Positions 45,122-51,987 of a stretch of DNA of 51,987 bases are shown here, in pieces. This DNA is from an uncultured Alistipes sp. GTDB taxonomy: Bacteria; Bacteroidota; Bacteroidia; Bacteroidales; Rikenellaceae. The translations under genes were made by a program, and so were the position numbers. Numbering within the stretch: position 1 is the stretch's first letter; each line of letters opens with the position of its first letter. The notes below the pieces were generated by a model that had not been told where the DNA came from, ran no database searches, and was given only the letters and a program-made list of their open reading frames with translations. Where the stretch lies: NCBI GenBank assembly GCA_900550375.1, contig URRP01000013.1, positions 1 to 51,987 on the forward strand. The letters are read 5' to 3'.

Positions 45122-46861
45122 ATGACTCTAAGCGATTATCTGATTATTCTGCTCTACTTCATCGGGCTTCTGACGCTGGGCGGTACGCTCGGCCGGAAGA
45201 TCAAAAGCTCGAAGGAGATGTTTATCGCCGGAAAGAACTCGTCGTGGTGGCTGTCGGGACTGTCGACCTACATGACGATCTTCTCGGCTGGAACGTTCGT
45301 CGTCTGGGGCGGCGTGGCCTACCGGTCGGGATTGACGGCCGTCGTCGTGGCGCTGATGCTCGGCATCGCCAGCCTGCTGGTGGGGCTGCTGCTGGCCGGC
45401 AGGTGGTCGAAACTGCGAATCAACTCCCCGGCCGAGTATCTGGGAGTCCGTTTCGGACAGCCGACCGTCCGCTTCTACACCGTCGTGCTGATTATCGGAC
45501 GGGGAATCTCGACCGCCGTGGCGCTCTATGCGATCGCCATCATGGTCGTGGCGCTGATGCCGCTGCCCGAGGGCCATTTTCTGGCCGATCCGGCCACCGG
45601 TCACCTCTCGGTGACGTGGGCCGTGCTGATTATGGGCGCCATTACGTTCGTCTATACGGCCGCCGGCGGATTCATCGCCGTGCTGATGACCGACGTGATC
45701 CAGTTCGCCGTGCTCATGGCGATGATCCTTATCATGGTTCCGCTTTCGTTCAGCGCCGTGGGCGGCGTAGGCGAATTCGTGTCGCGGGCACCCGAAGGCT
45801 TCTTCTCGGTGGTGAGCGACCAATACTCGTGGGGCTGGATGATCCTGTGGTGTCTACTGAATTTCTTCATGATCGGCGGCGACTGGCCGTTCGTACAGCG
45901 TTATATCAGCGTTCCCACGCCGCGGGATGCCCGCAAGAGCATCTATCTGGTCGGCGTACTCTACCTCACCACGCCTTTTCTGTGGTATATTCCCACGCTC
46001 TGCTACCGCATTCTCAACGCAGACGCCAATCCCGAACAGGCCTATATGCTGATGAGTCAGCACGTGCTCGGCGCGGGAATGGTGGGGCTGATGCTCGCGG
46101 CGATGATCTCGGCGACGCTCAGCATGGTGTCGGGCACGCTCAACGTCTTCGCCAATGTCTTCACCTACGACATCTTCAAGGCGATGCGTCCGGCGGCCTC
46201 CGACCGGAGCATGATGCGGGTCGGCCGCTCGTTCACCTACCTCTACGGAGTCGTCATTACGCTCATGGCCGTGCTGATCCCCTATGTCGGGGGTGCGGAA
46301 CGGGTCATCGTATCTATCCTCACGCTGGTCATCTCGCCGCTCTTCATTCCGTCGATCTGGGGACTCTTCTCCAAACGGATCGGACAGCACACGGTGCTGG
46401 GATCGATGAGCATCACCTTCCTGATGGCCGTTTTGATTAAGAGCGGAGTGTTCTTCGCAGACTTCATCGACAGCCACGCCGAGTTCGTCGACGCCTTCGT
46501 GGGACTGGTATTCCCCGTCGCGATTCTGCTCATTGCGGAACTTTTCCTTCGCACACGGCAGCAGGATTCCGGCTGGGACCGCTATGAGAGCGTGCAGACG
46601 CAGGAGCGGGAGATGGTGGAGGAGAGCTGCAAGGAGATGAATCGGCTTTCGGGCCGGATGTACTCGCGGCTTGCGCTGAACCTGATGATCGGCACCTTTG
46701 CCGCCATCGGTCTGATTATGCTGGGACTGCGGGCTGCAGGCGTGCAGGGAGGAGAGGGAAATCTGCTGGTATGCGGGATCATCTTCCTCGTCCTGTCGAT
46801 CGCGGCCTGCCTGTCGATGCGCCTCTTCGATAAATGTAAAACACGAAACGAACAACAATAA
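45122..46861 (+). CDS. Sodium:solute symporter (SSS family)
   Basis: A 579-residue inner-membrane protein with about 13-14 hydrophobic helices and the sodium-solute symporter fold. Typical stretches are KSSKEMFIAGKNSSWWLSGL and STYMTIFSAGTFVVWGG near the N-terminus, RINSPAEYLGVRFGQPTVRF, VYTAAGGFIAVLMTDVIQFA (family signature) and LAAMISATLSMVSGTLNVFA. It would carry the final product of the locus into the cytoplasm, where the ribokinase-family enzyme could act. The substrate cannot be read from sequence. Confidence 0.92.
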   Translation: MTLSDYLIILLYFIGLLTLGGTLGRKIKSSKEMFIAGKNSSWWLSGLSTYMTIFSAGTFVVWGGVAYRSGLTAVVVALMLGIASLLVGLLLAGRWSKLRINSPAEYLGVRFGQPTVRFYTVVLIIGRGISTAVALYAIAIMVVALMPLPEGHFLADPATGHLSVTWAVLIMGAITFVYTAAGGFIAVLMTDVIQFAVLMAMILIMVPLSFSAVGGVGEFVSRAPEGFFSVVSDQYSWGWMILWCLLNFFMIGGDWPFVQRYISVPTPRDARKSIYLVGVLYLTTPFLWYIPTLCYRILNADANPEQAYMLMSQHVLGAGMVGLMLAAMISATLSMVSGTLNVFANVFTYDIFKAMRPAASDRSMMRVGRSFTYLYGVVITLMAVLIPYVGGAERVIVSILTLVISPLFIPSIWGLFSKRIGQHTVLGSMSITFLMAVLIKSGVFFADFIDSHAEFVDAFVGLVFPVAILLIAELFLRTRQQDSGWDRYESVQTQEREMVEESCKEMNRLSGRMYSRLALNLMIGTFAAIGLIMLGLRAAGVQGGEGNLLVCGIIFLVLSIAACLSMRLFDKCKTRNEQQ

Positions 46862-46882
46862 TTTGTATAAACCGATTTCAAA

Positions 46883-47824
46883 ATGATGTATGACCCTATT
46901 CTGTCGCGCTTTCAGCCACTGAAGCGCATTCTGATCTACGATGTCTTTAACACCGGCTTCAACGGGTGGATGGAGATTATGCCGAACTTTTGTGACGGCC
47001 CGAATTTCGAAGAGAGTTCGAGTATCGTGAGTAAACACCAATGGCCGTCCATGATGCTCAGCACGGCGACGTTCCGTTACCCGGGTTCCCACGGCTCGAT
47101 GTCGGGTCAGTATAGCCTCAAGGTCTCCACGCGCCCCGTCGCCAACCCCTATTGCGAGCCGCCTGCGCCCGGTTCGATGGGACAGGCCATCAAGCGCATC
47201 TCGTTCCACCACGCCGATCGCCGCTTCCTCCAGTTCGAGATGTGGTTCGCCTACACGGCCGAGCAGGACAAGTGCGACGGCACGGGACGGCTGCCCGGGC
47301 TGCACGAGGAGTCGATTCGCTCCTTCGGCGCGGGCTGGGATCTTCAGGAGCGGGGCCAGCGCTATTTCGCCGGCGTGCGATACCTTAATTCGGTGGACGG
47401 GAAACTCCAGAAGAAGTGGCAGATCGTCTATCCTTCGGCCAAAGACGACCGCGAGTGGGCCTACGATACGGAGGGCGACTGGTGCGTCAAGGGCGTCGAT
47501 CCTTTCTGGTTCGGCCGCCGTTATCCCGACGGCCGGCACGAAGGATTCGAGGATATTCCCGGCGCCCATCAGTCCTTGTGCTACAACGAGACGGACTGCA
47601 AGATCAACTGGCAGTACCTGCGCGTTAAGATCGACACCGAAAAACGCGCCTACGTCGAGATGCAGTGTCAGGACAAAATCTTCGACCTCGGAGGTCACCC
47701 GATCTATACCATTCCGGGATATGAGCGCATCGACAATCTGATGAATCCGCTGGTGTGGGTCGAGACCGATGCCAACCGTAGGGTGTTCCTTTACGTCGAT
47801 TCGGTGGTCGTGTCGCAGGAGTAG
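46883..47824 (+). CDS. Unrecognised soluble beta-rich protein (possibly DUF6772-like)
   Basis: A 313-residue protein with no signal peptide or membrane segment, so probably cytoplasmic. It begins LKRILIYDVFNTGFNGWMEI and contains MSGQYSLKVSTRP and RFLQFEMWFAYTAEQD, a pattern like a jelly-roll carbohydrate-binding fold. It is rich in aromatic and charged residues. From memory it may belong to DUF6772, which I could not verify. It lies 21 bases after the symporter gene and 47 bases before another unrecognised gene, in the same operon. No catalytic residues can be named. Confidence 0.7.
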   Translation: MMYDPILSRFQPLKRILIYDVFNTGFNGWMEIMPNFCDGPNFEESSSIVSKHQWPSMMLSTATFRYPGSHGSMSGQYSLKVSTRPVANPYCEPPAPGSMGQAIKRISFHHADRRFLQFEMWFAYTAEQDKCDGTGRLPGLHEESIRSFGAGWDLQERGQRYFAGVRYLNSVDGKLQKKWQIVYPSAKDDREWAYDTEGDWCVKGVDPFWFGRRYPDGRHEGFEDIPGAHQSLCYNETDCKINWQYLRVKIDTEKRAYVEMQCQDKIFDLGGHPIYTIPGYERIDNLMNPLVWVETDANRRVFLYVDSVVVSQE

Positions 47825-47871
47825 CGGCGCAACGGGTTCTTGAAGTAAAATATTAAAAGAGAGATAAAAAA

Positions 47872-48207
47872 ATGAGACTGTTCAATGCGTCACACTTGGA
47901 GGTCAAGGACGATTTCGTCCGCGATTTCCAGACCAATCCCTACGAATGCGGCTGGGCCAGCGAATGTATCTTTTTCGTGATGGTGGAGGAACTTTCCGGC
48001 CGGTCGCCCCGCCTCGTCGGCGAGGTCGAAATTTCCCACGACGGAATCAACTGGGCCAAGGAGGGCACCGTGTCGGAACCGATCACCACGGAGGGACTCC
48101 ATTTCATCCGCGTCAAACATTTCGGCAACTGGCTGCGGTTGAACTGCCGTATCAGCGGCGAGAACCCCAGCTTCCGCCTGAACATACAGATTGCGCTGAA
48201 GGAGTAG
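47872..48207 (+). CDS. Unrecognised small beta-sandwich-like protein
   Basis: A 111-residue protein without signal peptide. Its alternating strands (ECIFFVMVEEL, LVGEVEISHDGINWAKEG, GLHFIRVKHFGNWLRLNCRI, FRLNIQIALKE) suggest one beta-sandwich domain, and the EISHDGINWAKEGT turn resembles ligand-binding sandwich domains. I do not recognise the family. It is placed in the same operon as the 313-residue protein just upstream, and the two may work together. Confidence 0.65.
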   Translation: MRLFNASHLEVKDDFVRDFQTNPYECGWASECIFFVMVEELSGRSPRLVGEVEISHDGINWAKEGTVSEPITTEGLHFIRVKHFGNWLRLNCRISGENPSFRLNIQIALKE

Positions 48208-48287
48208 TCCCGAACGGGTGCGGCTTCCTTCAGGAACGGCGATAAATAATGAAACAAAGACAGTAAAACCTTCTAATTCTACCCTTT

Positions 48288-50342
48288 ATGAAACAATTTC
48301 TATCTATCGTTTTCTTTGCGGCGCTGGCTTTGGCAGGCTGCACGGATTCCGACGAGGGGATAGGTGCGGCGAGTCAAGTTTTTGCCACCGCTTCCGAAGA
48401 TTCATTCTCGTTGAGCAGCGACGCACAGGTTGCCCCGCAGACGCAGAGCGTCACCGTGGAGTGCGTGAAGAACAGTGGAAACCCCGATTTCAAACTGACG
48501 TGGAAGCTCGCCTCGAGTCAATCGTGGCTGAAGCTCACGCTCGATCCCGGCGGCAGCGATGCCGTACAGGTGCTCGAAAGCGAGGCTTCGCGGACGGTCT
48601 ACCTCGTCGTCGACGAGAATCCCGACAGAAGCGCCCGTGAAGCGACCATCACGCTCAACAGCGAGACGACGCCGGTTGTCACCGTCTCCCAGACGGGATT
48701 CCAGCCGGGTACGATCACCGTTACGCCGGCCTCCTATCCGACGTTGGGCAGCGATGAACAGATGCCTGCCCCGACCAACCTGACCGTCACCTGCCTCCGT
48801 TACAACGGCGAGCCGGATCCGCTGGCAGCGTGGTCGCTCGTGTCGAACAAGACATGGCTCAAACTCACGCTCAACTCCGACGGCAGCGAGGCTGTCGCCG
48901 AACTCGAAGGTGCGGGTACGCAGCGAGTCTACCTCGTAGCGGAGAAGAATGCCGGAACGGAGGACCGCACCGCGCAGATTACGCTCAACGGCGCCGCTGC
49001 ACCCGTGCTGACGATCACCCAGACCAGACCGGTTCTGCTTCCGCCGCTGCCCGTTCCCGAATCCGGACTGCTGGACGGCATCGAGGGCGCAGGCGAACTC
49101 CCGAGTGCCGAAGCCTCCTATCTGGGCGCCTTCTGGCGTGCGAGCCAGATCGGCGAGCGCGTCATCCGAAGCAATACCGGCGGAGCTGCCGGCGCTTGGA
49201 CGGCGACTGTGGCGTGGTATGACGCGTCGTGGAATCCTGCCGAGGGCGACGGCGTCGTGCTTGCCGCCGGCGACAGCGAAGATGCGGCGATCCGCACCGA
49301 CGCTCCGGCCGATGCCGAGAGTTACAAGGTCGGCGGTACGCTGGCCGTGGTCAGCGGCACGGTGGATGCCGAAGGCTTCATCGTTTTCCGCATCGGTCTG
49401 ACCAAAGCCTTCACGGCTTTCGACGAGAATACGGCTCCGGCGCGGTACGCCGTCGTGCTGCTCACCTATGCCGACGGAGCTAAGAAACAGAAGATTTTCC
49501 TGCGTCAGGGCGAGGGCGCGGACTACGTGATGCGTCCGGGCGATAAGGACGGCAGTGGCGCGGCGGTCGCCGACAACCGCGCTTACGCACGCCGCTACCT
49601 GCCTTACAACCTCACGGCTTCCGATTCCCAGTGGGCCTCTTCGCCGGTCGGCGCCGCGGTCGGCACCTATCCGCAGCTCGCGGTGCGCGGCGCCACGCTG
49701 GTGCAGTATCCGACTCAGGGCGGCGGCTCCTTCCAAGGTCAGGCGTCGAGCGACGAGTGGCTGCGCCGTGCCTTCAGCTCCGTTTTCACCGACAAGATCG
49801 ACAACCTTGCCAAGTACAGCGGAGAGGAGACATACGATGCGGCGGCCAACGAGATCTGTCCGGCGGGATATCGCCGCGTACAGGACGGTCCGGTCGGGCA
49901 ACATGCTACGCTGGAGATCGCCGGTTCGGAGATGCGTCAGTCGATCTGGCTGAATCCCGTCGTCGGAGTCGGAACCAACGCCTTCGATCTGGGGAACTCG
50001 GCATGGGGATACTACGCCGACGGGTTCTTCGACCGCCGGAAGATGGCCGACAAGACGACCGTCGTTGCGGACGATGCGGTGGTCATGGCTTCGACGCACG
50101 AGGCCGCCTGCAAGGGCCGGATCTTCTTCAACCCCGAGACGCAGGCATCGCTCTTCTTCCCCGCAGCGGGGTACCGTACCACCGCTGCTTTCCAGAAGGT
50201 AGGAGTTGCCACGTACTACTGGGCGGGGACGACCACGACGGCAAAGAATATGGCCTGTCTCTATATCTCCAATACCAGAGCCTGCCCGTACAGTCAGGAT
50301 CGCGGGTACAGCTGGTCGATCCGCTGCGTCCGTGACGAATAG
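48288..50342 (+). CDS. BACON-repeat surface lipoprotein with FISUMP-like C-terminus
   Basis: A 684-residue lipoprotein (lipobox LAGC near residue 18). Two BACON-like domains lie at about residues 40-125 and 135-235, each with a WLKLTLDPGGSDAV or WLKLTLNSDGSEAV core followed by VYLV and a closing ITLN and TVSQT or TITQT. A linker of prolines follows, then a middle domain. The C-terminal ~200 residues, with ICPAGYRRVQDG, an aromatic-rich core and the ending GYSWSIRCVRDE, resemble FISUMP/fimbrillin-associated domains. It is probably a surface-exposed binding protein for the target of PUL 2. It follows the small protein gene by 80 bases. Confidence 0.78.
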   Translation: MKQFLSIVFFAALALAGCTDSDEGIGAASQVFATASEDSFSLSSDAQVAPQTQSVTVECVKNSGNPDFKLTWKLASSQSWLKLTLDPGGSDAVQVLESEASRTVYLVVDENPDRSAREATITLNSETTPVVTVSQTGFQPGTITVTPASYPTLGSDEQMPAPTNLTVTCLRYNGEPDPLAAWSLVSNKTWLKLTLNSDGSEAVAELEGAGTQRVYLVAEKNAGTEDRTAQITLNGAAAPVLTITQTRPVLLPPLPVPESGLLDGIEGAGELPSAEASYLGAFWRASQIGERVIRSNTGGAAGAWTATVAWYDASWNPAEGDGVVLAAGDSEDAAIRTDAPADAESYKVGGTLAVVSGTVDAEGFIVFRIGLTKAFTAFDENTAPARYAVVLLTYADGAKKQKIFLRQGEGADYVMRPGDKDGSGAAVADNRAYARRYLPYNLTASDSQWASSPVGAAVGTYPQLAVRGATLVQYPTQGGGSFQGQASSDEWLRRAFSSVFTDKIDNLAKYSGEETYDAAANEICPAGYRRVQDGPVGQHATLEIAGSEMRQSIWLNPVVGVGTNAFDLGNSAWGYYADGFFDRRKMADKTTVVADDAVVMASTHEAACKGRIFFNPETQASLFFPAAGYRTTAAFQKVGVATYYWAGTTTTAKNMACLYISNTRACPYSQDRGYSWSIRCVRDE

Positions 50343-50371
50343 GCAGGAGAATCCGTCTGTTATCCGTTTTG

Positions 50372-50396
50372 CCGGCGGGCCTCGAAGGCCCGCCGG
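50372..50396 (+). terminator. Hairpin between the BACON lipoprotein and SGNH genes
   Basis: CCGGCGGGCCT (50372-50382), loop CGA, AGGCCCGCCGG (50386-50396) is a perfect 11-bp stem. It lacks a T-run directly after it, though CCCTTTTTCG comes 17 bases later. It may weaken transcription into the last gene or protect the 3' end of the mRNA. Confidence 0.5.
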
Positions 50397-50439
50397 TTCG
50401 GATGGCGGAGGTCCCTTTTTCGATTGAATGAACGATACT

Positions 50440-51525
50440 ATGAAAAAGATATTCTGGCTCGGTCTGCTGATTCTGACAGCGTTGACCGCCTACGCCCAAA
50501 AACCGGAGCTGCGCTATGTGCAGGCATCCGAACTCAACGTCATCGGCCGCGTCGGACCGGTCGCACAGCCCTACCAGCGCGTCGATGTCGCGCAGTTTCC
50601 CGAGTTGACCGCTGCCGAGAGCGCCCTGCTGCGTCAGTCGGCAGGGATGGCGGTGACGTTCCGCACCGACAGTCCGATCATCACCGCACGGGCGAAATAC
50701 AAGAAGAAGTACAACGGTACGAACAGTACCATGATCGCCGGTGCGGGTTTCGACCTCTACATCCGGCGTGACGGCGCGTGGCTCTACGCCGGTTCGCAGG
50801 TGCAGAAGAACACGGCGGCCGACCTCACGCCGGTGACGCTCGTGCGGCAGATGGACACGACGTTGAAGGAGTGCCTGCTCTATCTTCCGCTCTTCAGCGA
50901 ACTCGAAAGTCTGGAGATCGGCACCGAGCAGGGGAGCACGCTCGAGCCGATGGAGAATCCCTTCCGCCGCCGGATCGCCTATTTCGGATCGAGCTTCACG
51001 CACGGTTCTGGCACCAGCCGCGCAGGGATGGCCTATCCGTCTCAGCTGGAGCGCAGCACGGGATTGTATTTCATCAATCTCGGCGTCAGCGGCAACTCCA
51101 AACTCCAGCCGGTCTTCGCCGACATCCTCTGCCGCACCGATGCCGAAGCGTTCGTCCTCGACGGTTTCTCGAATCCGCAGGCCGAGGAGGTCGAAGCGCG
51201 GCTGTTTCCGTTCATCGACCGTATCCGCGCCGTGCGGCCCGACGTGCCGATCGTCTTCGTGCGGACCGTCCACCGCGAAGGATGTAATTTCGATTTGGTG
51301 AAACAGGCGCATTTCGAGGATCGGATCGCCCGCGCCGCCCGCATGGCCCGCCTTGCGACGGAACGGTACAGCGACGTCTATTTTCTGGATATTCCCGATC
51401 TCACGGGCACGGATCATGTCACTTCGACCGACGGAACGCACCCTTCCGATCTGGGATACTGGCGCTGGGCCGAACGGCTGCAAGGCCCGTTATTGGAGAT
51501 TCTCGCCCGTTACGGGATCGAGTAG
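50440..51525 (+). CDS. SGNH/GDSL hydrolase with GxDLY N-terminal domain
   Basis: A 361-residue secreted protein with a signal peptide (MKKIFWLGLLILTALTAYAQ). The N-terminal ~170 residues form a beta-sandwich containing GAGFDLYIRRDGAWLYAGS, the GxDLY motif of a domain that regularly precedes this esterase type. The SGNH domain follows: RIAYFGSSFTHGSGTS with the catalytic Ser, NLGVSGNSKLQP (Gly), VLDGFSNPQ where an Asn is expected, and TSTDGTHPSDLGYWRWAE with the catalytic Asp and His. Such enzymes remove acyl esters from glycans or other polymers. It is the last gene of PUL 2. Confidence 0.88.
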   Translation: MKKIFWLGLLILTALTAYAQKPELRYVQASELNVIGRVGPVAQPYQRVDVAQFPELTAAESALLRQSAGMAVTFRTDSPIITARAKYKKKYNGTNSTMIAGAGFDLYIRRDGAWLYAGSQVQKNTAADLTPVTLVRQMDTTLKECLLYLPLFSELESLEIGTEQGSTLEPMENPFRRRIAYFGSSFTHGSGTSRAGMAYPSQLERSTGLYFINLGVSGNSKLQPVFADILCRTDAEAFVLDGFSNPQAEEVEARLFPFIDRIRAVRPDVPIVFVRTVHREGCNFDLVKQAHFEDRIARAARMARLATERYSDVYFLDIPDLTGTDHVTSTDGTHPSDLGYWRWAERLQGPLLEILARYGIE

Positions 51526-51553
51526 TGCCTCCGTTGCTGCGGGTACCGGAGAA

Positions 51554-51588
51554 GAAACGGGTTGCAATTTGCAGCCCGTTTCTGTTTT
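51554..51588 (+). terminator. Terminator at the end of PUL 2
   Basis: GAAACGGGTTGCA (51554-51566) pairs with TGCAGCCCGTTTC (51570-51582) across ATT with one G-U pair, followed by TGTTTTC. Confidence 0.85.
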
Positions 51589-51592
51589 CTCG

Positions 51593-51987
51593 ACCCGCTT
51601 CGTTTCCATTTTCATCGGCCGGATTAGCAATCCGTTGCTAACCAATTCATTACTCTCTTTATTGCGGCTTCGTGCGCTTCGACATCGTGCCGCAGGAGCT
51701 GGAGATGCATATGAAGCGTGTCGAAAAGATGGGCCGCATCGTCGAGAACTGTTGCACACTGCGATTGGAACTGTTTGAAGAGTTGAAACGACGATAATGG
51801 CACTCCGACCGGAATAAGGACGGGGGCTTCGGGAGGCAGCACGATCCCGAGGCCCCCGTTCTTGCCTGCGAGGCGGGGTTCGGCGTCGATGCCGCTGCGC
51901 GCGGCTTGGCTCCGGCTGCCCCCCCCCTCGCGGGGATTGACTCGCGCACTCCGTGCGCTTCGTCGTTCCCCTGCCTGCCGGCGGCGG
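51593..51987. repeat. Right copy of terminal inverted repeat
   Basis: The reverse complement of this stretch matches bases 1 to about 240 of the window, ending at the last base. It is the longer copy and contains about 150 bases (51677-51826) missing on the left. It also contains a long hairpin at 51821-51857 (CGGGGGCTTCGGGA and TCCCGAGGCCCCCG around a 10-base loop). A short open frame on the plus strand inside the extra segment (51705-51797, 30 codons, starting MHMKRVEKMGRIVEN and ending ELFEELKRR) may be the end of a decayed gene. I cannot assign it a family. Confidence 0.9.

Noticed and set aside
47940..48257. Small open frames on either strand around the 111-residue gene
   Set aside because: They overlap a better candidate that has operon spacing, sensible codon use and beta-strand patterning.

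Overview
The window reads as a piece of a gut Bacteroidales chromosome, most likely Alistipes or another Rikenellaceae. The evidence is a high GC content for the phylum (judged by eye near 58-60%), two SusC/SusD pairs, many lipoproteins with an LxGC-type lipobox, a DUF4492-cydAB operon, a BtuG-type vitamin B12 operon, and Bacteroidetes-type promoters (TTTG, about 19 bases, TAnnTTTG). The genus is an inference. The two ends of the window are inverted copies of one repeat, so the window is probably a contig that stopped in a dispersed repeat.

Layout. 1-230: left terminal repeat. 310-5520: an MscS-type channel, a flavin reductase, and the minus-strand cytochrome bd operon (DUF4492, cydA, cydB). 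5571-11978: a four-gene minus-strand B12 uptake operon (BtuG-like propeller, PKD-like surface lipoprotein, BtuB-like receptor, BtuF-like binding protein) behind a cobalamin riboswitch. 12018-12875: a DUF134 / zinc-ribbon / NifX-like fusion. 13053-27166: a plus-strand polysaccharide utilisation locus (PUL 1) with a membrane-spanning regulator, SusC, SusD, a LamG lipoprotein, two GH144/glycoamylase-type enzymes and a GH3 beta-glucosidase. The enzyme set points to beta-1,2-glucan. The regulator and the first GH144 gene each carry a one-base frameshift in a homopolymer.

27231-34629: a LysO-type exporter, then a minus-strand galactose cluster (galK, metallophosphoesterase, galE, sugar nucleotidyltransferase, galM) without galT, and an SDR-type L-threonine dehydrogenase. 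34734-35050: tRNA-Thr(GGT) with a decayed second copy of its 3' end. 35220-36800: a large helical-repeat protein of unknown function. 37055-51582: a second SusC/SusD locus (PUL 2) with a ribokinase-family kinase, a ComEC-like metallo-beta-lactamase-fold lipoprotein, a glycerophosphodiesterase lipoprotein, a sodium:solute symporter, two unrecognised soluble proteins, a BACON/FISUMP-type lipoprotein and a GxDLY/SGNH hydrolase. I see no glycoside hydrolase or lyase in it. 51593-51987: right terminal repeat.

The strongest leads are PUL 2, which looks built to process a phosphodiester- and ester-containing or ribose-containing substrate; the C8-tract frameshift in the PUL 1 regulator (phase variation or read error); and the terminal repeats, which differ by a 150-base deletion and by an inverted hairpin loop. 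All family assignments come from reading the sequence without database searches.
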